Of a stretch of DNA of 7,288 nucleotides, positions 1 to 6,668 are shown in pieces. The stretch is from Clostridiales bacterium (GTDB lineage: Bacteria > Bacillota > Clostridia > Lachnospirales > Lachnospiraceae), in the NCBI GenBank assembly GCA_021203115.1, contig JAJQBV010000169.1, forward strand, positions 1 to 7,288, read 5' to 3'. The position numbers and the translations under genes are program-made. Numbering within the stretch: the stretch's first letter is position 1; each line of letters begins with the position of its first letter. The notes below the pieces were generated by a model. The model did not search any database, was not told the DNA's origin, and was given only the letters and a program-made list of their open reading frames with translations.

Positions 1-1257
1 ATGACCGGCCGGAGTCTCGGGCTGGTGGCCGTCGCCAGGCCGAAGTTTCGGATCGTGCAGAAATTGATCGACCGGGTCAATCTGGTTTCCAGAGAAATCC
101 TTGACGGCGTCCCGGTGATTCGGGCATTCGGCAGGGAAAAATATGAAGAGCAGCGTTTTGATCGGGCGAATGATTCGCTGATGCGGGTACAGCTGTTTAC
201 GAACCGGGTCATGAGCTTTATGATGCCGTGTATGATGTTCGTGATGAACGGCGTCAACCTGCTGATCATCTGGTTCGGCGCAAAAGGCATGGATGAGGGT
301 CTGATGCAGGTGGGCGACCTGGTGGCCTTTATGACATACGCGCTCCAGATCATCATGGCGTTTATGATGATTGAGATGATCTCCATCATGATGCCGAGGG
401 CCGCTGTGGCTGCGGATCGTATCGATGAGGTGATCCAGACAGAGAGCGAGATTCGCGACGGTGAGAACGCATCGGCTTACGAAGATCAGAAATTTAACGG
501 GGAACTTACCTTCGACCATGTCACGTTTGCCTATCCCGGCGCGGGCAATCCGGTTCTCAAGGATATCTGCTTTACCGCAAAACCGGGAACGACGACAGCG
601 ATTATCGGAAGCACCGGCTGCGGGAAATCTACGCTGGTGAACCTGATTCCGCGGTTCTACGATGTGACGGAGGGCTCTGTTCGTCTGGATGGCGTGGATA
701 TCCGCGAGCTCAGCCAGAGGAAGCTGCGCGAGCAGATCGGGCTGGTTCCGCAGAAAGGATTTTTGTTCTCCGGGACTATCGAGTCCAACATCAAATATTC
801 CGGCGACAGTGTCACGGATGCTATGATGGAGGCGGCGGCGGCCATCGCGCAGGCCACGGAATTCATCGACCAGAAAAATGACCGCTACCAAAGCGAGATC
901 GCGCAGGGCGGCACGAATGTATCCGGTGGCCAGAAGCAGCGGCTTTCCATTGCCCGCGCGCTGGCAAAGAAGGCGCAGATCCTGATCTTTGACGACAGCT
1001 TTTCTGCCCTGGATTACAAGACGGATGTGGCGCTGCGGAAGGAACTGGCGAAAAAATCCGCGGGCGCGACCGTGCTGATTGTCGCACAGCGGATCTCCAC
1101 TGTCCTGTATGCCGATGAGATTCTCGTGATGAACGAGGGGAGAATCGTCGGCAAGGGAACGCATGCGGAGCTTATGAAGAGCTGCGAGACCTATCAGGAG
1201 ATCGCACGAAGTCAGTTAAGCGAACAGGAACTCGCTTTGAATGGAGGTGCTCTGTAA
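1..1257 (+). CDS. ABC exporter half-transporter (permease-ATPase), degenerate-site subunit, 5' truncated
   Basis: This is the C-terminal 418 residues of an ABC exporter subunit of the multidrug/lipid type; such proteins are usually about 570-600 residues, so roughly the first 160 are missing at the window edge and the ATG at base 1 need not be the real start. Residues 1 to about 140 hold the end of TM4, the cytoplasmic coupling region (DRVN...VIRAFGRE) and TM5-TM6. The nucleotide-binding domain follows: Walker A GSTGCGKST (203-211), Q-loop Q251, signature NVSGGQ (306-311), Walker B ILIFDD (327-332) and D-loop SALD. The catalytic glutamate after Walker B is Asp (D332) and the H-loop histidine is Gln (Q363, in VAQRIS), so this subunit's own ATP site should hydrolyse poorly. 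Its signature is consensus and can complete the partner's site. It is translationally coupled to the next gene. The substrate cannot be told from sequence. Confidence 0.95.
   Translation: MTGRSLGLVAVARPKFRIVQKLIDRVNLVSREILDGVPVIRAFGREKYEEQRFDRANDSLMRVQLFTNRVMSFMMPCMMFVMNGVNLLIIWFGAKGMDEGLMQVGDLVAFMTYALQIIMAFMMIEMISIMMPRAAVAADRIDEVIQTESEIRDGENASAYEDQKFNGELTFDHVTFAYPGAGNPVLKDICFTAKPGTTTAIIGSTGCGKSTLVNLIPRFYDVTEGSVRLDGVDIRELSQRKLREQIGLVPQKGFLFSGTIESNIKYSGDSVTDAMMEAAAAIAQATEFIDQKNDRYQSEIAQGGTNVSGGQKQRLSIARALAKKAQILIFDDSFSALDYKTDVALRKELAKKSAGATVLIVAQRISTVLYADEILVMNEGRIVGKGTHAELMKSCETYQEIARSQLSEQELALNGGAL
1243..1248 (+). promoter_or_regulatory. Ribosome binding site of the second ABC subunit
   Basis: GGAGGT lies 8 bases before the ATG at 1257, inside the end of the upstream coding region. 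The stop TAA (1255-1257) and the start ATG (1257-1259) share one base, so the two half-transporters are probably made by coupled translation in equal amounts, as a heterodimer requires. Confidence 0.75.
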
Positions 1258-3056
1258 TGCCGATGAGAAGAAATAATCAGTCAACGGATAAAGCAACAAA
1301 TTTCTGGGGAAGCATCGGAAAGCTGTTCCGCTATATGGGACGTTACAGGATCGCGGTAATTCTGGTTATGCTGTTTGCCGTTGCCAGCACGATCTTTAAC
1401 GTATACGGGCCGAAGCTTCTCGGTGATGCGACGACAGAACTGGCCAACGGGTTTATGGCAAAGGTCATGGGTACCGGCGGCATTGAATTCGGAACCATCG
1501 GGAAGATTTTGATAACCCTTCTGGTCTTGTATGTGGCAAGCTCGATTTTCAGCTTCCTGCAGGGCTGGATCATGGCCGGAATCAGCCAGAGGATCAGCTA
1601 TAATCTGCGGAAAGATATCAGTGAGAAGATCAACCGCATGCCGATGGCCTGCTTTGATTCGCAGGCGACCGGCGATGTGCTCTCCCGGATCACAAACGAT
1701 GTGGATACTCTGGGACAGAGCTTAAACCAGAGCCTCCGGCAGCTGATCACCAGCGTAGCCACGATGGTGGGCGTCATTGTCATGATGCTGATCTTAAGCC
1801 CGCTGATGACGCTGATCACTGTCGTTATCCTACCGGTGTCGCTGATCTGCGTGGGCGTGATCATCCGGTTCAGCCAGAAGCATTTCCGGGCACAGCAGCA
1901 TTATCTGGGTCAGATCGATGGCCAGATCGAGGAGGGCTTCAGCGGACAGAATATCATCAAAGCCTTTGACCGCGAGGATAAGGTCATGGAGGAGTTCAAG
2001 GATACCAATGAAAAACTGTACCAGTCCGCATGGAAGAGCCAGTTTCTGTCCGGCCTGATGCAGCCGATCATGAATATGATCAGCAACGCCGGTTATGTGG
2101 CGGTCGTGATTGTGGGCGGCGTCCTGACTGCTGCCGGCACGATACAGGTCGGATCGATCGTGTCCTTTACACAGTATGTCCAGCGGTTTACACAGCCGCT
2201 GACACAGCTGGCACAGGTTTCCAACATGTTCCAGAGCATGGCTGCCGCCGCAGAGCGCATCTTTGAGTTTATGGAGGAGCCGGAAGAGGATCAGACAGTG
2301 GAAAATCCGATACAGCTGGAAACCGCGGCCGGGGATGTGGAATTCGATCATGTAAGCTTTGGCTATCATGAGGACAGAGTCATCATCCACGACTTTACCA
2401 GCGAGGCGAAGCCGGGGCAGACGGTGGCGATCGTCGGACCTACCGGAGCCGGAAAGACCACGATGGTCAAGCTGCTAATGCGGTTTTATGATGTAAACTC
2501 CGGCGCCATCCGGGTGGACGACCATGACCTGCGCGATTTCAACCGCCGGGAGCTACGGCAGAACATCGGTATGGTGCTGCAGGACACATGGCTGTTTAAC
2601 GGGTCGATCATGGAAAATATTCGTTACGGCCGGCCGGATGCCACGGACGAGGAGGTCATCGAGGCGGCGAAGACCGCGCGGGCAGATTCGTTTATCCGGA
2701 CGCTCCCCGGCGGGTATGATATGGAGATCAATGAGGAGGCCAACAATATCTCCCAGGGACAGAAGCAGCTGCTCACCATCGCGCGAGCCGTCCTTGCGGA
2801 TCGCCCGATCCTGATTCTGGATGAGGCGACATCGAGTGTGGACACCCGCACGGAGCTGCTGATTCAGGAGGCGATGAATCGCCTGATGGAAGGCAGAACC
2901 AGCTTCGTCATTGCGCACCGCCTCTCCACCATCCGCGATGCGGATATCATTCTCGTCATGCGGGACGGCGACATCGTGGAGCAGTGCAACCATGAGGAAC
3001 TGCTGCAGCAGAATGGTTTCTATGCGGAGCTGTATAACGCGCAGTTTGAGCAATAG
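1257..3056 (+). CDS. ABC exporter half-transporter (permease-ATPase), consensus-site subunit
   Basis: A full-length 599-residue half-transporter. The N-terminal half has about six membrane helices (roughly 31-52, 80-105, 165-184, 186-206, 270-290 and 295-315) with the usual intracellular loops (SRITNDVD, IIKAFDRE). The ATPase domain has Walker A GPTGAGKTT (394-402), Q-loop Q442, signature NISQGQ (497-502), Walker B ILILDE (518-523, catalytic E523), D-loop SSVD and H-loop H554 in IAHRLSTI. The signature is altered (SQGQ rather than SGGQ) while Walker B and the H-loop are intact, the mirror image of the upstream subunit. Together they make one consensus and one degenerate ATP site, as known for TM287/288, BmrCD and LmrCD. 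The start is fixed by GGAGGT at 1243 and the TAATG overlap. The role is likely efflux of drugs, lipids or peptides across the cytoplasmic membrane; the substrate is unknown. Confidence 0.97.
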   Translation: MPMRRNNQSTDKATNFWGSIGKLFRYMGRYRIAVILVMLFAVASTIFNVYGPKLLGDATTELANGFMAKVMGTGGIEFGTIGKILITLLVLYVASSIFSFLQGWIMAGISQRISYNLRKDISEKINRMPMACFDSQATGDVLSRITNDVDTLGQSLNQSLRQLITSVATMVGVIVMMLILSPLMTLITVVILPVSLICVGVIIRFSQKHFRAQQHYLGQIDGQIEEGFSGQNIIKAFDREDKVMEEFKDTNEKLYQSAWKSQFLSGLMQPIMNMISNAGYVAVVIVGGVLTAAGTIQVGSIVSFTQYVQRFTQPLTQLAQVSNMFQSMAAAAERIFEFMEEPEEDQTVENPIQLETAAGDVEFDHVSFGYHEDRVIIHDFTSEAKPGQTVAIVGPTGAGKTTMVKLLMRFYDVNSGAIRVDDHDLRDFNRRELRQNIGMVLQDTWLFNGSIMENIRYGRPDATDEEVIEAAKTARADSFIRTLPGGYDMEINEEANNISQGQKQLLTIARAVLADRPILILDEATSSVDTRTELLIQEAMNRLMEGRTSFVIAHRLSTIRDADIILVMRDGDIVEQCNHEELLQQNGFYAELYNAQFEQ

Positions 3057-3070
3057 ACTGATGTAATAAT

Positions 3071-3109
3071 CAACAGCGGAAGCGTATCTGTTTTACGGTT
3101 CCGCTGTTG
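3071..3109 (+). terminator. Hairpin after the ABC exporter genes, possible terminator lacking a U-tract
   Basis: The arm CAACAGCGGAA (3071-3081) is perfectly complementary to TTCCGCTGTTG (3099-3109). The stem continues inward, after a G-G mismatch, with CGTA (3083-3086) against TACG (3094-3097), leaving a 7-base loop. It starts 15 bases after the exporter stop codon. The bases after it (GTATATTGAAA) contain no run of T, so it is not a textbook intrinsic terminator; it could be a weak terminator or a 3' end stabiliser that lets some transcription through to the hydrolase gene. Confidence 0.6.
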
Positions 3110-3142
3110 GTATATTGAAAAATACAGGTCGGAGCATGCCGC

Positions 3143-3874
3143 ATGGAGAGAAGGAGAAGAGGGATGGTTGTTTTTTTCATTATAGTTGGAATACTCGCCG
3201 TATTTATTCTGATTGTTTTATTTTATTACAATAGGGCGTTTCCGGAGGCGCAGGAAATCGCCGGCAAAATGGATGTGGTCGATAGAGATTACTGGTTCCA
3301 TGGCGATAAAAAGATCGGCTTTCTTATTTTTACAGGCGCACAGACGGATGAACCGGCATACGCTTATATTGCGTATCTGCTGCACAGGGAAGCTTATCCC
3401 GTGGTAATCCCGAAGCAGCCGTTTCAGATGAGTGCGTTTGGGACGAAACACGGTATGGAAATCATGGATTCTCATCCGGAAATAGAGAAGTGGATTCTGG
3501 TCGGCCATTCTCTGGGCGGAGTACCGGTCAGCCGGATTGCCGCCGCCCGGCCGGATCAGGTCATCGGGGCGGCATTTCTGGCAACATACGCTTCCGCTGA
3601 CCTGTCTGGTCTGGATATCTCCGCGATTCGGATTATCGCGGAAAACGATGGGATTATGAACAATGACAGGATGGCGCACTTTAACCGTAACCTTCCGGAA
3701 GATTCGGCCACGGTTATGATCGAGGGAGCCAATCATCAGGGGTTTGCCGCTTATGATTCCCTCTCAAAGCGCGACGGGAAGGTCGCGATCTCATGGCAGG
3801 AGCAGAATGAATTGTCGGTGCGTTATATCCTCGATTTTTTTGAGAAGCGAATCAGTGAGGCGGTGACAGATTGA
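3143..3874 (+). CDS. Membrane-anchored alpha/beta hydrolase
   Basis: A 243-residue alpha/beta hydrolase resembling the Abhydrolase_5 type. An Arg-rich start (MERRRR) followed by one hydrophobic helix (about residues 8-29) suggests an uncleaved signal anchor with the catalytic domain outside the cell. The nucleophile elbow is GHSLGG (121-126, Ser123). Asp169 in the segment AENDGI and His198 in ANHQGF fit the acid and base of the triad, in the right order and spacing. The substrate is unknown: an ester, lipid or peptide-like compound at the cell surface. ATG 3143 has GGAG 8 bases upstream and keeps the positive residues that orient the anchor. An alternative start, ATG 3164, has a stronger AAGGAG (3151-3156) 7 bases upstream and would give 236 residues without them. 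The next gene begins within about 42 bases, so the two are probably co-transcribed. Confidence 0.9.
   Translation: MERRRRGMVVFFIIVGILAVFILIVLFYYNRAFPEAQEIAGKMDVVDRDYWFHGDKKIGFLIFTGAQTDEPAYAYIAYLLHREAYPVVIPKQPFQMSAFGTKHGMEIMDSHPEIEKWILVGHSLGGVPVSRIAAARPDQVIGAAFLATYASADLSGLDISAIRIIAENDGIMNNDRMAHFNRNLPEDSATVMIEGANHQGFAAYDSLSKRDGKVAISWQEQNELSVRYILDFFEKRISEAVTD
3151..3156 (+). promoter_or_regulatory. Candidate internal ribosome binding site in the hydrolase gene
   Basis: AAGGAG sits 7 bases before the in-frame ATG at 3164 (Met8). It is a better Shine-Dalgarno match than the GGAG before ATG 3143, but it also encodes part of the Arg-rich leader, so purine-rich Arg codons could explain it. It leaves the exact start of the hydrolase open. 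Confidence 0.4.
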
Positions 3875-3915
3875 ACTTTTCATTTCCGATATGTGTCAGA
3901 GGATGTGAATCATAT

Positions 3916-4998
3916 ATGAACGAAAAATCCCGGACTGATATGCGGGAGCAGGCTTATCAGATCATCCGCAGGTTTAGCAATGATTCCCAGCATTGCCTGT
4001 GTCTGAACGGGGAAACCAGTTTCTTTTTCGGGACGGAGGTCTGCGGCGTGATTCCTTACACGCTTTCGCGGAAGAAAGCCATGAGCCAGGGCGATCCGGC
4101 ATGCCGAGCAGAAGATACAGACAGGCTGTTGGATGAGTATCTGGATTTTTGCAGGCAGAATGGATACCGGCCGGTGTTTAATTCTGTCAGTACCGACATC
4201 GCCGACTTGTTACGCTTAAAAGGTTTGCGTGTGCTGAAATACGGGGAAGAGGCGATCCTTGATATGGGGAGCTATTCTCTCTCCGGCGGGAAAAAAGGCG
4301 CTCTGCGGAGGAATACGGTAAAGCTGAACCGGGCGGGCGTTACGCTGGAGGAATATCGTCCGGAAGAAGCCAGAGACCTTGCTCTGGAGCGCGAGATTGC
4401 TGGGTTAGAGGAGCAGTGGTATGCGGGCAAAAGGCTGAGGCTTACCTACTCCGTCGGGGATCTGAACTTTGAAGAGCCATACGGCAGACGGTATTTTATC
4501 ACCAGAGATGCGGAGGGTGTGCTGCAGACCGTCCTGTCCTTCCTTCCGTATCACCGAGGCAGAGGGTACTGCGTCGATGTGATGTACCGCAGGCCGGATG
4601 GCCTGACCGGGGCGATGGAGCACGCGATTATCTCAGCAGCGATGAAGATGAAAGAGGACGGCGTGGAGGAAGTCAGCCTGAACATTGCCCCGCTTGCGGG
4701 GATTGATGTTTCAAAGCCGGACACAAATTGGGTGGAACGGCTGATGTACGCCATTTACCAGAATATGGATTTCGGGTATGATTTTAAGAACCTGTACCGG
4801 TTTAAAAGCAAGTTCGGCCCGACCGCATGGAAGATGAGGTATCTGGTCTATGACCCCGGGGTGCCTCTTTTGAATCTGGCGCTTTCCATCACAAATACAA
4901 AGGGGGTGAGGAACATCCGGTTCTACCTGCGGTATGCAAGATTTTTCGCATCGTTGTTCCTGTATCCGGAACGATATCGAAAGCATAAAACCAAGTAG
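3916..4998 (+). CDS. Stand-alone DUF2156 / MprF C-terminal-type aminoacyl-phospholipid synthase-like protein
   Basis: A 360-residue protein covering the GNAT-like catalytic domain found at the C-terminus of MprF (phosphatidylglycerol lysyltransferase, LPG_synthase_C/DUF2156). Recognisable blocks are KYGEEAILD (from 108), GGKKGALRRN, RGYCVDVMYRRPDG (216-229), NIAPLAG (256-262) and LYRFKSKFGP (293-302), then a basic, partly hydrophobic tail. In MprF this domain transfers an amino acid from aminoacyl-tRNA to phosphatidylglycerol, lowering surface charge and giving resistance to cationic peptides. No transmembrane flippase domain is present, so movement of a product to the outer leaflet would need another protein, or the acceptor may differ. 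ATG 3916 was chosen because AGAGGA (3898-3903) precedes it. The reading frame extends to a TTG at 3871 that overlaps the hydrolase stop (TTGA), giving 375 residues, but that start has only a weak GAGG upstream and an AT-rich leader. Confidence 0.9.
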   Translation: MNEKSRTDMREQAYQIIRRFSNDSQHCLCLNGETSFFFGTEVCGVIPYTLSRKKAMSQGDPACRAEDTDRLLDEYLDFCRQNGYRPVFNSVSTDIADLLRLKGLRVLKYGEEAILDMGSYSLSGGKKGALRRNTVKLNRAGVTLEEYRPEEARDLALEREIAGLEEQWYAGKRLRLTYSVGDLNFEEPYGRRYFITRDAEGVLQTVLSFLPYHRGRGYCVDVMYRRPDGLTGAMEHAIISAAMKMKEDGVEEVSLNIAPLAGIDVSKPDTNWVERLMYAIYQNMDFGYDFKNLYRFKSKFGPTAWKMRYLVYDPGVPLLNLALSITNTKGVRNIRFYLRYARFFASLFLYPERYRKHKTK

Positions 4999-5024
4999 TA
5001 AACTGTTTTTATCATTTTTACAAG

Positions 5025-5030
5025 AGGAGG
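5025..5030 (+). promoter_or_regulatory. Strong ribosome binding site of the small membrane protein gene
   Basis: A perfect AGGAGG lies 6 bases before ATG 5037, in an AT-rich gap of 38 bases after the DUF2156 stop. It is the best Shine-Dalgarno site in the window and is the main reason to regard the short frame behind it as a real gene. Confidence 0.8.
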
Positions 5031-5036
5031 AAAATT

Positions 5037-5156
5037 ATGCGTAAGAAACATTCGCCACTGACCTATTTTATTTGTGCGCTCGGAATTCTGTCAATTTGTT
5101 TTACGGCTTTCAAATTATGGAAATTATTTTTGGGAAAAAAGGAACTGTCTGATTAA
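5037..5156 (+). CDS. Small single-pass membrane protein, 39 residues
   Basis: A short gene not recognised as a known family. The protein starts MRKKHSPLTY, has one hydrophobic helix (about residues 8-25, including two cysteines, C13 and C21) and ends in a short charged tail (GKKELSD). The basic N-terminus suggests it inserts with the N-terminus inside. Support for coding comes from the perfect AGGAGG at optimal spacing, a clear charge-helix-charge pattern and its position filling an otherwise unexplained 199-base gap between two genes. It could be a regulator or partner of a membrane enzyme nearby (for example the DUF2156 protein, which lacks its own membrane domain) or an unrelated small stress protein; nothing in the sequence decides this. 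Its codons are AT-richer than those of its neighbours. Confidence 0.7.
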   Translation: MRKKHSPLTYFICALGILSICFTAFKLWKLFLGKKELSD

Positions 5157-5182
5157 GCGGAAATGGTCAGGAAATGACTGGG

Positions 5183-5188
5183 AGGAGG
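5183..5188 (+). promoter_or_regulatory. Ribosome binding site that fixes the start of the first sirtuin
   Basis: AGGAGG, within the longer purine run GGGAGGAGGGAAGG, lies 9 bases before ATG 5198. The upstream in-frame ATG at 5174 would place this site inside the coding region and has only a weak AGGAA upstream, so ATG 5198 is preferred. Confidence 0.75.
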
Positions 5189-5197
5189 GAAGGCGTA

Positions 5198-5920
5198 ATG
5201 AATGAGCTTAGCCAGTTAAAAGAATATATAGGTCAGAGTAAAAAGACTGTCGCGGTCACCGGCGCGGGCATTTCGTATCTCTATGGGATGCGCAGGCTGA
5301 AGCAGAGCGTGGGGATCATGAATGCGCGAAAAGTCTTTTCCGTCTCATATATCCGCAAAAATCCGGAGAGATTTTACGAGGTCATGAAAGACGCGTTTCT
5401 GGATGCGATTTTTATCAAAGGGCCGAGTACCGTCCATAAACAGCTTGCAAAGCTGGAGCAGAAGGGGAAACTCTACGGCATTGTAACCCAGAATATGGAC
5501 TGCCTGCACACGATTGCCGGATCGCAGAATGTGGTGGAATTTCAGGGCAGCTTTCGCGATAATATTTGCATCGGCTGCGGGGACCGATCGTTTGATTACC
5601 ATGTGTGGAATCAGGGGCAGGCGCCCCGGTGCGAAAAATGCGGGGAGCCTCTGATGCCGACCGGATTTTACATGGATGCGGGAATTCGAGACAGTGTTTC
5701 CAAAGAAAATATGAGGAAGGCGGCAGATATGATATCTGAAGCGGATCTTGTGCTGGTGATCGGCACCACCGGTTTCCGAAGTGATGAATACCTGAGCCGC
5801 ATGAAAAAGGGGACGAAGCTTGTGCAGATTAATCCCTCTGAGACAGAGTTTGACCGCATGGCTGATCTGAATATCCGAACAACTGCCGCGGAAGCTCTGG
5901 ATGCGGTCCTGAACGGATAA
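5198..5920 (+). CDS. Divergent SIR2-family (sirtuin) protein, catalytic His replaced by Gln, copy 1
   Basis: A 240-residue NAD-dependent SIR2-family protein. Visible motifs are the NAD-binding TGAGIS (21-26), TQNMDCLH (97-104, with the Asn99 and Asp101 typical of the nicotinamide pocket), a zinc site C124-x2-C127-x17-C145-x2-C148, a GTT motif in LVIGTTG, and VQINPSETEFD near the end. Two departures stand out: the catalytic His in the usual E-x-H-G block is Gln (Q116 in VEFQGS), and the cofactor loop after GAGIS lacks the GIPDFR sequence of deacylases (it reads YLYGMRRLKQ). A Gln at this position is known in class M sirtuins (SirTM), which ADP-ribosylate proteins. Ordinary lysine deacylation therefore looks unlikely. 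The gene is followed after 13 bases by a paralog and then by a PARG-like gene, probably in one operon. An NAD glycohydrolase or ADP-ribose-binding role is also possible. Confidence 0.9.
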   Translation: MNELSQLKEYIGQSKKTVAVTGAGISYLYGMRRLKQSVGIMNARKVFSVSYIRKNPERFYEVMKDAFLDAIFIKGPSTVHKQLAKLEQKGKLYGIVTQNMDCLHTIAGSQNVVEFQGSFRDNICIGCGDRSFDYHVWNQGQAPRCEKCGEPLMPTGFYMDAGIRDSVSKENMRKAADMISEADLVLVIGTTGFRSDEYLSRMKKGTKLVQINPSETEFDRMADLNIRTTAAEALDAVLNG

Positions 5921-5926
5921 AAGGAG
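5921..5926 (+). promoter_or_regulatory. Ribosome binding site that fixes the start of the second sirtuin
   Basis: AAGGAG directly follows the first sirtuin's TAA and is 7 bases before ATG 5934. A GTG at 5928, two codons upstream in the same frame, is only one base from this site and is therefore unlikely to be used. Confidence 0.75.
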
Positions 5927-5933
5927 TGTGCGT

Positions 5934-6668
5934 ATGAGTTTCTTTAAAGGAAGTCCGAAAGGAGATCAAATACAGCAGTTGGCCGATTATATCGACCACA
6001 GCAGCAGTATTGTCGCAATTACGGGAGCCGGTATTTCCGTTGCCGGGGGAGGCGTGACGTATTTTCAGATGGCTCTCTCCAACCGCCGCGCCGGCGTTAC
6101 GCCCCGAGCCGGAGACAGTTATAAATCTTTTCTGCCGACGTATCTGGACAACATGTTTTCTTATCAGCCGAGCTTTGCCCATTACGCCCTGGCAGAGCTG
6201 GAAAAAGAAGGAAAATTTATCGGAATTATCACGACAAATGTGGATTGCATGCATACCATTGCCGGTTCGAAGAATGTCGCGGAAATTCAGGGCAGCCTTC
6301 AGATTAATTGCTGCGCCAAATGCGGCCGGCATTACGACGGGTATGAAATCTGGAAACAGGATGAGCTGCCTCTCTGTGAAGCGTGCGGGGGAGAAATTTT
6401 ACCATGGCCGCTTTACAGTCATATCGGCGTATGGGATGAGGATGTCAGCAAGGCCAGAGAATGGATTTCGAGGGCCGATCTGATTCTGGCGATCGGAACC
6501 CGCGGCAATTACGGGGGCGTTTACTGGAATTACCGGAGGAACGATGCCGTGGTTGTCCAGATCAATCCGGGGCGGACCGGATTTGACCAGATCGCGGATC
6601 TGAATATCCGGGAAGAAAGCGACGAGGTATTTCGGAAGCTGAAGGAAAGGCGGGAGAGGAATGGGTGA
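5934..6668 (+). CDS. Divergent SIR2-family (sirtuin) protein, class M-like, catalytic His replaced by Gln, copy 2
   Basis: A 244-residue paralog of the preceding gene. Motifs: TGAGIS (30-35), TTNVDCMH (100-107, Asn102 and Asp104), zinc cysteines C127-x2-C130-x17-C148-x2-C151 with the same spacing as copy 1, GTRG in LAIGTRG, and VQINPGRTGFD followed by QIADLNIRE. The catalytic His is again Gln (Q119 in AEIQGS). The cofactor loop reads VAGGGVTYFQ; this and TTNVD recall the class M sirtuins linked to macrodomains more than copy 1 does. The HTIAGSxNVxExQGS block is nearly shared between the copies, pointing to tandem duplication, while the N-terminal third has diverged. Likely role: protein ADP-ribosyl transfer using NAD in the cytoplasm, inferred from family and context. 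The end overlaps the PARG-like gene by 8 bases, suggesting coupled translation of writer and eraser. Confidence 0.9.
   Translation: MSFFKGSPKGDQIQQLADYIDHSSSIVAITGAGISVAGGGVTYFQMALSNRRAGVTPRAGDSYKSFLPTYLDNMFSYQPSFAHYALAELEKEGKFIGIITTNVDCMHTIAGSKNVAEIQGSLQINCCAKCGRHYDGYEIWKQDELPLCEACGGEILPWPLYSHIGVWDEDVSKAREWISRADLILAIGTRGNYGGVYWNYRRNDAVVVQINPGRTGFDQIADLNIREESDEVFRKLKERRERNG

Noticed and set aside
388..393. Repeated ATGATG units in the first ABC gene as a microsatellite
   Set aside because: They are scattered Met codon pairs within conserved membrane helices, not a tandem repeat array.
1830..2390. Reverse-strand open frame of 186 codons inside the second ABC gene
   Set aside because: It lies wholly antisense to a gene with clear conserved motifs, has no convincing ribosome binding site and its protein resembles no family; it is a coding shadow.
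2553..3053. Reverse-strand open frame of 166 codons over the ATPase domain of the second ABC gene
   Set aside because: Antisense to the signature, Walker B and H-loop region, which fixes the + strand as coding.
3111..3116. TATATT as a -10 promoter box for the hydrolase gene
   Set aside because: No acceptable -35 box lies about 17 bases upstream and the region falls in the hairpin; too weak to call.
5001..5020. T-rich stretch after the DUF2156 gene as an intrinsic terminator
   Set aside because: No stem precedes the T-rich stretch, so nothing supports termination; it reads as an AT-rich leader of the small gene.
5174..5197. Upstream ATG start for the first sirtuin
   Set aside because: The added residues (MTGRREGV) are encoded by the Shine-Dalgarno stretch of ATG 5198, which is the better-supported start.
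5829..6332. Reverse-strand open frame of 167 codons over the sirtuin junction
   Set aside because: Antisense to both sirtuin genes and spans their junction; no family resemblance.
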